This document shows positions 59,040-64,000 of a DNA stretch of 64,000 nt, piece after piece. The number at the start of each line of letters is the position of its first letter. Positions within the stretch are counted from its first letter, which is position 1. Position numbers and translations under genes: made by a program. Source of the DNA: JACPNO01 sp963825405 (GTDB lineage: Bacteria; Acidobacteriota; Terriglobia; Bryobacterales; Bryobacteraceae); NCBI GenBank assembly GCA_963825405.1, contig CAWGTB010000004.1, forward strand, positions 186,001 to 250,000, given 5' to 3'. The notes under the pieces are model-generated. The model did not search any database. It was not told the DNA's origin and worked only from the letters and a program-made list of their open reading frames with translations.

Positions 59040-59800
59040 GTGAGTGGCGGATCGTTGACGGCAAGCGGCTGGAAACTTCGTGGATTTTTGCCGCGAAGCC
59101 TGATCGGCCAACGATTGTGATGCTGCACGAAGGGCTAGGCTCGATTGCGCTGTGGAGAGATTTTCCCGCTGCCGTCGCTCAACGTACAGGCTGCGGCGTC
59201 TTCTTGTACTCGCGATATGGACACGGGCGCTCGGATCGGCTGGCAGAAAAGCGTACCATCGACTACCTGCATCATGAAGCTGAAATCGTGCTGCCCGCGC
59301 TGCTGGCGCAGGAACAGGTCGAGCGTCCGGTATTGTTCGGACACAGCGACGGCGCTTCCATCGCGCTGATTTACGCGGGCAAGTATCCGGATTCGCCGCG
59401 CGCGCTGATTCTCGAAGCGCCCCACGTATTCGTCGAGGATTTGTCTGTGCAGAGTATCGGCGAGACGAACAATGCATACCAGACTACCGATCTTGCAAGC
59501 CGGCTGGGCCGTTATCACGAGCATGTGGACGCGACTTTCCGGGGCTGGAGCGATATCTGGCTCGACCCTGATTTTCTTATCTGGAACATCGAGAGTTCGC
59601 TCGATTCCATTCGCTGTCCGGTGCTGGTTATCCAGGGCGAGGATGACGAGTACGGAACGATGCATCAAATTGAAAAGATTCGAGCGCGGATCCCCGCGGC
59701 GCAAGTTTTGCCGCTCCCGCGCTGCGGGCACTCTCCCCATCGCGACCAGCGAGAGGCTACGCTGGATCGAATGGTGGAGTTCATCGGAGAGATTTCATGA
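59036..59800 (+). CDS. Alpha/beta hydrolase
   Basis: This 254-residue protein shows LHEGLGSIALWRDFPAAVAQ (oxyanion region), YSRYGHGRSD, the nucleophile elbow LFGHSDGASIALIYAGKYPD with Ser, an acid in VIQGEDDEYGTMHQ and the catalytic His in PRCGHSPHRDQ. It starts at TTG 59036, overlapping the peptidase stop, and its own stop overlaps the next ATG. There is no signal peptide, so it acts in the cytoplasm on an unknown ester or amide. Confidence 0.86.
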   Translation: MSEWRIVDGKRLETSWIFAAKPDRPTIVMLHEGLGSIALWRDFPAAVAQRTGCGVFLYSRYGHGRSDRLAEKRTIDYLHHEAEIVLPALLAQEQVERPVLFGHSDGASIALIYAGKYPDSPRALILEAPHVFVEDLSVQSIGETNNAYQTTDLASRLGRYHEHVDATFRGWSDIWLDPDFLIWNIESSLDSIRCPVLVIQGEDDEYGTMHQIEKIRARIPAAQVLPLPRCGHSPHRDQREATLDRMVEFIGEIS

Positions 59801-61305
59801 TGAGATCGGTACTGACGCTGATGGTGGCCGGCAGCTTACTCATGCGGGCCGAGAGTTGGCTGACTTTTGGCGGCGACGCCCAGCGAACCGGTTGGGCAAA
59901 GAACGAAACGGCCATCACGAAAAATAATGCCAAGAATCTTGGCCTACAGTGGAAACTGCACCTCGACAATGTCGCCACCGAGCTCACCTCACTAACAGCC
60001 GCCATTGTGGTGGAGAACGTGGTGATCGTCGGTGGAAGCTCCGACAACTTGTACGCGGTGGACAGCGACACTGGAAAAATACTTTGGCAGAAGAAATTTA
60101 CGGCTGAAGGCACACCGAAAAATCCGTCGCACTGGCTGTGCCACAACGGGCTGAACGCCACGCCGGCGGTCGCGCAGGAAGGGAACCTACACACGGTTTA
60201 TACGATCGCGAGCGACGGCAAGCTGCACGCGCTGAACGTGGTGAACGGCGAAGATCGCTTTCCTCCTACACAATTTGTTCCGCCATACTCCAAGAACTGG
60301 AGTCTGAATATTGTCGACAACGTCCTGTACACAGCGATCTCGCAGGGCTGCAACGGCGCGAAGTCCGGCGTGTATGCGATGGATTTGAAAAGTCCGGAGC
60401 GGGCGATCACCGTTTTTGAATCGGCACCGCATGGTGGCGGCGTTTGGGGACGGGGCGGCGCGGTGGTCGATTCGAACGGCGTCGTGTTTGCCGAAACGGG
60501 CGACGGGCCTTATGATGTGCAAGCTGGAAAATTGACTGACACCGTACTGGCGCTTTCGCCGAAACAATTGAAGCTGGCCGATTACTACACGCCGGAGAAT
60601 CGCGCCTGGATCACCAAGAAGGATCTGGACATGGGTAATATGTCGCCCACGATCTTCAATTTTCGGAGGTGGGAGCTGGTGGCGACAGCCGGCAAAGAAG
60701 GCGTGATTTGTTTGCTGGACGCAAAGTCGCCGGGCGGCGCGGACCACCGCACGCCTCTCTACCGCAGTCCCCTTTTCACCAATGAAAACGCGGATTTTGG
60801 CGGACATGGATTCTGGGGTGCGTTCGCGACCTGGCAGGATCCGCAGGGCGCGCGCTGGCTGTACGCGCCGGCATGGGGACCGCCGAACAGCGCGGCTCCT
60901 GCATTTGCGCGGACACACGGCACGGCGTCGCACGGCTGCATCATGGCGTTCAAGGTCGAAGAAAAAGACGGCGCGCCAACTTTGACGCCCGCGTGGAGTT
61001 CGCGCGATTTGGATGTGCCTGAGCCGCCCATCGTTGCCAACGGCATCGTATTTGCGCTGTCGAGCGGCGAGAACGTGAACCAAACCAATAACGAAGGCCA
61101 CATCCTGATGTCGAAGGACCGCGCCACAGCGCCCGCGGGCAATGCCACACTCTACGCGTTCGATGCGGCGACGGGCGAGGAATTATTTTCCAGCGGAAAA
61201 ACGATCCCCGAGTTCACGCACTTCTCGGGCCTGGCGATTTCGGGCGGGCGAGTGTACGTGACTACTTACGAATCGAATGTCTACTCGTTTGGCTTGAAAA
61301 AATAG
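59797..61305 (+). CDS. Exported PQQ-binding-like beta-propeller protein
   Basis: This 502-residue protein has a short signal peptide (SVLTLMVAGSLLMRAES). WLTFGGDAQRTGWAKNE follows, the typical opening of PQQ/YVTN-like propellers. Blade motifs recur, such as DNLYAVDSDTGKILWQKKF, GVYAMDLKSPERAITVF and ATLYAFDAATGEELFSSG. No catalytic residues of quinoprotein dehydrogenases are obvious, so it may be a structural or binding propeller. It is the last gene of the symporter-peptidase-hydrolase run and converges on the RraA-like gene. Confidence 0.86.
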   Translation: MMRSVLTLMVAGSLLMRAESWLTFGGDAQRTGWAKNETAITKNNAKNLGLQWKLHLDNVATELTSLTAAIVVENVVIVGGSSDNLYAVDSDTGKILWQKKFTAEGTPKNPSHWLCHNGLNATPAVAQEGNLHTVYTIASDGKLHALNVVNGEDRFPPTQFVPPYSKNWSLNIVDNVLYTAISQGCNGAKSGVYAMDLKSPERAITVFESAPHGGGVWGRGGAVVDSNGVVFAETGDGPYDVQAGKLTDTVLALSPKQLKLADYYTPENRAWITKKDLDMGNMSPTIFNFRRWELVATAGKEGVICLLDAKSPGGADHRTPLYRSPLFTNENADFGGHGFWGAFATWQDPQGARWLYAPAWGPPNSAAPAFARTHGTASHGCIMAFKVEEKDGAPTLTPAWSSRDLDVPEPPIVANGIVFALSSGENVNQTNNEGHILMSKDRATAPAGNATLYAFDAATGEELFSSGKTIPEFTHFSGLAISGGRVYVTTYESNVYSFGLKK

Positions 61306-61310
61306 ACGCG

Positions 61311-62186
61311 CTACTTTCCCAGTTTCTTTTTGCGGAACTCTTCGTATTCTTTCTTCAGCGCCGGGTCGCTCGGGCTGCCATAGATTTCGCTGGATTTATA
61401 TTTGCCGGTCATCAGTTTCATCTTGGACCATTCGTCGTGAATTTGGATCTCGATCGCGTTATCAAGCACTTTGCTCACCAGGTGCGGCGGGATGAAGTAG
61501 ACGCCTTCACGGTCGCCGAAGACTGCGTCGCCCGGCATCACGGTGGCGTTGCCGATCCGGACGGGCGTGTTGACGGCCGTCAGCATCACGTTGCCGATGG
61601 GGGTGGGATGCACGCCGCGAAAATACGCGGCCATATCGAGCGGAAAAATTCCTTCGAGATCGCGAATCGCGCCATCGACAACCAGGCCGGCGCCGCCGGT
61701 CGCGGCATAAATGGCGGTGGCGAGATTGTCGCCAACAAAAGTTCCGTTCTCGATTTTTCCGAACAGGTCGATGACTAACACGTCGCCCGGCCGCAGGTTG
61801 TCGATCAGCCGTTGGTTCTGCGCGGCGCGGATCCCGGCAGCGTGAGCGTTAGCGTCGATGACGTCGTTGACATCGGGGCGCAACGGTAGGAATTGCGCCG
61901 TAACCGCGCGGCCCACCAGCTTCTTGCCGGGATGCAGCAACTGCCAGTTGCCTTCATATTGATTCGGGTAGCCGGCACCGGGCAGCACGGCCCAGACTTC
62001 TTCGGCGGATAGATCTTTCAGTTTTTCGAGAAGCGCGTCGGGAACCTTGGGCCGGCCGTCTTCGAACCGTTCGAAGGGATTCTTGGCGGTGAACTGCAGC
62101 ATCTGCTCGTGAGTAAAGGTGAAAATTTGCGCGCTGGCGCTGGAGACGACGAAGCAGGCGGCAAGAATCCAGTGGAATCGTATCAT
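61311..62186 (-). CDS. Exported RraA/4-hydroxy-4-methyl-2-oxoglutarate aldolase-like protein
   Basis: The core VGRAVTAQFLPLRPDVNDVI, LRPGDVLVIDLFGKIENGTF, GDNLATAIYAATGGAGLVVD GAIRD and MPGDAVFGDREGVYFIPPHL is the RraA/DlpA fold, with the G-x-R-D-like motif (GAIRDLEG) of the aldolase group. The ATG at 62186 gives a good signal peptide (FHWILAACFVVSSASAQ), which is why it is preferred over longer frames. A periplasmic RraA-like protein is unusual, since characterised members are cytoplasmic. The mature protein has about 270 residues. Confidence 0.85.
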   Translation of the reverse strand: MIRFHWILAACFVVSSASAQIFTFTHEQMLQFTAKNPFERFEDGRPKVPDALLEKLKDLSAEEVWAVLPGAGYPNQYEGNWQLLHPGKKLVGRAVTAQFLPLRPDVNDVIDANAHAAGIRAAQNQRLIDNLRPGDVLVIDLFGKIENGTFVGDNLATAIYAATGGAGLVVDGAIRDLEGIFPLDMAAYFRGVHPTPIGNVMLTAVNTPVRIGNATVMPGDAVFGDREGVYFIPPHLVSKVLDNAIEIQIHDEWSKMKLMTGKYKSSEIYGSPSDPALKKEYEEFRKKKLGK

Positions 62187-62208
62187 GCGGGGAACTTTAT
62201 CACAGACC

Positions 62209-63378
62209 TTACTTTTCCGTAAGGGCGGTGACGCCGGGCAGTTCGATGCCCGCCAGGAATTCGAGCGATGCGCCGCCGCCGGTCGAGATATGAGAAATCT
62301 TGGAGGCAACGCCGGCGGCCTTGATGGCTTTCTCGGAATCGCCACCACCTACTACAGTGATTGCTCCCGAATCGGCGAGGGCCTTGGCGAGCGCGACCGT
62401 GCCGCGATCGAAAGGCGGCTTTTCGAAAACGCCCATGGGGCCGTTCCAGACAATGGTTTTCGCCGAGGCGATTACCTTTGAATATTCCTCAATTGTTTTG
62501 GGCCCGATGTCGAGTCCCAACTGATCCGCGGGAATGGTGACCACTACCTGATTGGCCGCGCCCTCTTTCAGCTCGGCAGCCACGACGTGATCCACGGGGA
62601 GCATGAGCTTGTCGCCGCAGACAGCGATCAAATCGTGCGCGAGCGGCAGTTTGTCATCTTCCACCAGCGATTTGCCTATGGCGAGCCCCTGCGCCTTCAT
62701 GAACGTGTAGGCCATGGCGCCGCCGATCAGCAGGCGATCCACGATCTTCGCCAGATTGGCGATGACTTCGATTTTGTCGGAAACTTTCGCGCCGCCAAGG
62801 ATCGCGACGCAGGGGCGCGCCGGATTGCGCGTGACCATCGTGAGGTATTTGAGTTCCTGCTCCATGAGCAGGCCGGCAGCGGCTTCCGGCATAAACGCCA
62901 CCATGCCGACGGTGGATGCGTGCGCGCGATGAGCCGAGCCGAAAGCGTCGTTGACGTAGAGGTCGCACAGCGCGGCAAGTTGACGGGAGAATCCGGGATC
63001 GTTCTTTTCTTCCTCCGCGTGGAAGCGCAAATTTTCCAGCAGCAGCACTTCGCCGGGCGCGGGCTTCATGGCCTCGACGGCTGGGCCAACGCAATCGGGC
63101 GCCATGCGCACGGCACGCCCGAGCAGCTCCGCGAGTCTTTCGGCGACGGGCGCCAGACTCATCTCGGGATTGGGCTTTCCCTTGGGACGGCCCAGGTGCG
63201 ACGCGAGAATCACGCCGGCGCCATGATCGAGCGCGTACTGAATAGTGGGCAGCGATGCGCGAATGCGTTTGTCGCTGGTGATCTCTTTGCCGCCGGCCGC
63301 GAGGGGCACGTTGAAATCCACGCGGATGAAGAGGCGCTTGCCGTTGAGATCGAGATCGCGAATGGAGAGCTTGGGCAT
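62209..63378 (-). CDS. pgk: Phosphoglycerate kinase
   Basis: This 389-residue protein contains the PGK signatures: KRLFIRVDFNVPLAAGGKEI, VILASHLGRPKGKPNPEMSL, EVLLLENLRFHAEEEKNDPG, the hinge VNDAFGSAHRAHASTVGM, and the nucleotide-site GGGDSEKAIKAAG and HISTGGGASLEFLAG. It transfers phosphate between 1,3-bisphosphoglycerate and ADP in glycolysis. The ATG at 63378 matches the family start (PKLSIRDLDLNGKRL). No other glycolytic gene is adjacent in the window. Confidence 0.95.
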   Translation of the reverse strand: MPKLSIRDLDLNGKRLFIRVDFNVPLAAGGKEITSDKRIRASLPTIQYALDHGAGVILASHLGRPKGKPNPEMSLAPVAERLAELLGRAVRMAPDCVGPAVEAMKPAPGEVLLLENLRFHAEEEKNDPGFSRQLAALCDLYVNDAFGSAHRAHASTVGMVAFMPEAAAGLLMEQELKYLTMVTRNPARPCVAILGGAKVSDKIEVIANLAKIVDRLLIGGAMAYTFMKAQGLAIGKSLVEDDKLPLAHDLIAVCGDKLMLPVDHVVAAELKEGAANQVVVTIPADQLGLDIGPKTIEEYSKVIASAKTIVWNGPMGVFEKPPFDRGTVALAKALADSGAITVVGGGDSEKAIKAAGVASKISHISTGGGASLEFLAGIELPGVTALTEK

Positions 63379-63382
63379 AAGA

Positions 63383-64000
63383 CTAGTTTGCACTAGAGAG
63401 ATTCAGCGCGAGGCCCGCGGCGCGATAGGCTTCGAGCAGCGCGCCAGCGGCAGGTCCGTGAAGCGCGGGAACGCAGCGATTCCCTTCCTCGAGTTCCAGC
63501 AGCGTGCGAAATCGTTCACTCAGCATGCGGCTGTGAAAAACACCGCCGACGGTAGCGATGCGGGCCGTCTCGCCGGGTTTCCATAAGCGGCTGCGAACGG
63601 ATGTGCAGAGCGCGGCAAGGTTCTGTGCGGCACTGTGCAAAATATCGCGCGCTACGGCGTCGCCTTGCAGCGCGGCTTCGTCCACGCGCGTCGCCAGCGC
63701 CGCCACGCGAGGGCGTGGCCAGTCGACGGTGTAGAAAATGTGCAAGGCGTCGTTGGCATCGCGAGCACTGGTCGCTTCGAGCAGCATGGCGTGCAGCGCC
63801 GTCGGCGGTCCCCATCCCTCTTCGAAACGCAGCGCGGCGCGAAGTGCCTGGCGCACGATGTCGAAGGCGCCGCCTTCATCGCCGAACAGGTAGCCCCAGC
63901 CGCCGGCGCGCGCGGTCTCGCCGGCAGCGTTGCGGCCAAATGCGATGGACCCGGTGCCGGCGATGGTGATAACGCCGGGCTCGCCGCCTGTTGCGCCGAC
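63383..64000 (-). CDS. BadF/BadG-type ATPase, N-acetylglucosamine-kinase-like (partial, runs off right edge)
   Basis: The visible C-terminal 205 residues read VITIAGTGSIAFGRNAAGET, GGWGYLFGDEGGAFDIVRQA, then ATVGGVFHSRMLSERFRTLL and LHGPAAGALLEAYRAAG. The phosphate loop GTGS, the G-D-E-G motif and the adenosine loop are typical of the BadF/BadG/BcrA/BcrD ATPase group, which includes N-acetylglucosamine kinase. The N-terminus lies beyond the window. It ends 4 bp before the pgk start on the same strand, so the two are probably co-transcribed. Confidence 0.85.
   Translation of the reverse strand, partial: VGATGGEPGVITIAGTGSIAFGRNAAGETARAGGWGYLFGDEGGAFDIVRQALRAALRFEEGWGPPTALHAMLLEATSARDANDALHIFYTVDWPRPRVAALATRVDEAALQGDAVARDILHSAAQNLAALCTSVRSRLWKPGETARIATVGGVFHSRMLSERFRTLLELEEGNRCVPALHGPAAGALLEAYRAAGLALNLSSAN

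Noticed and set aside
58143..59477. 444-codon minus-strand frame opposite the M24 peptidase and hydrolase
   Set aside because: It spans two genes with intact catalytic motifs on the plus strand and has low-information Arg/His-rich composition.
1..64000. CRISPR arrays, rRNA genes and riboswitches
   Set aside because: I saw no regularly spaced repeats, rRNA-like sequence or recognisable riboswitch core. Weaker elements cannot be excluded by eye.

Overview
The window is GC-rich and densely coded. It most likely comes from an Acidobacteriota chromosome of the Bryobacterales/Solibacter type (inference). Pointers are a large ADOP-type MacB-like permease coupled to a PadR regulator, a secreted GH172 (DUF2961) protein with HEAT repeats, a DUF362 Tat-type protein, an LptC-OstA fusion next to lptB, and a MoxR/DUF58/VWA cluster. 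No sequence search could be run, so lineage and family calls rest on motif recognition.

Layout. 0-9.3 kb: an exported prephenate-dehydratase-like protein (cut by the window edge), GH172+HEAT, DUF362, a coiled-coil protein, a Phd/ParE-type toxin-antitoxin locus whose toxin is frameshifted, an exported alpha/beta hydrolase, and the ADOP permease with PadR. 9.4-13.9 kb: a cluster of small genes (ArsR, two VOC, AHSA1/SRPBCC, DUF4256, DoxX-like, RibD-C/DHFR-like, two DUF1801) with visible promoter and operator palindromes and a duplicated fragment of the ArsR 3' end. 13.9-20.6 kb: tRNA-Lys(CTT), a phosphoribosyltransferase, Ada, a hypothetical exported protein, an internally deleted IS66 remnant, lptB and the LptC-OstA fusion. 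20.7-23.5 kb: groESL behind a CIRCE-like operator and ending in a strong terminator, then a RAYT transposase bracketed by a perfect 29-bp inverted REP pair. 23.5-38.3 kb: amidohydrolase, cyclophilin, MoxR-DUF58-BatA-like-VWA operon, CDP-alcohol phosphatidyltransferase, pyrE, YdcF-like, a badly frameshifted ABC exporter, Gfo/Idh oxidoreductase and a SurA-like lipoprotein.

38.5-54.9 kb is the most interesting part: a compact, single-strand virion module with TerS, TerL, portal, scaffold, P22-type capsid, head-tail adaptors, tail tube, two tail-assembly-chaperone frames joined by an in-frame A AAA AAC slippery heptamer, a very short tape-measure candidate, two distal-tail-like proteins, a 1311-aa hub/tip protein with a four-Cys motif, and a 916-aa tip protein. 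I see no integrase, repressor, replication or lysis gene. Its order resembles the alphaproteobacterial gene transfer agent RcGTA. It is a candidate domesticated phage particle, though a partial prophage remains possible. 54.9-64 kb: a Wzt-type ABC ATPase, YggU, an SSS symporter, M24 peptidase, alpha/beta hydrolase, PQQ-propeller protein, exported RraA-like protein, phosphoglycerate kinase and an N-acetylglucosamine-kinase-like gene cut by the right edge.

Many otherwise well-conserved genes outside the virion module, including groEL, carry one-base frameshifts, and nearly all can be repaired by removing one base. This points to uncorrected insertion errors in the assembly rather than true pseudogenes, and affected entries are flagged.
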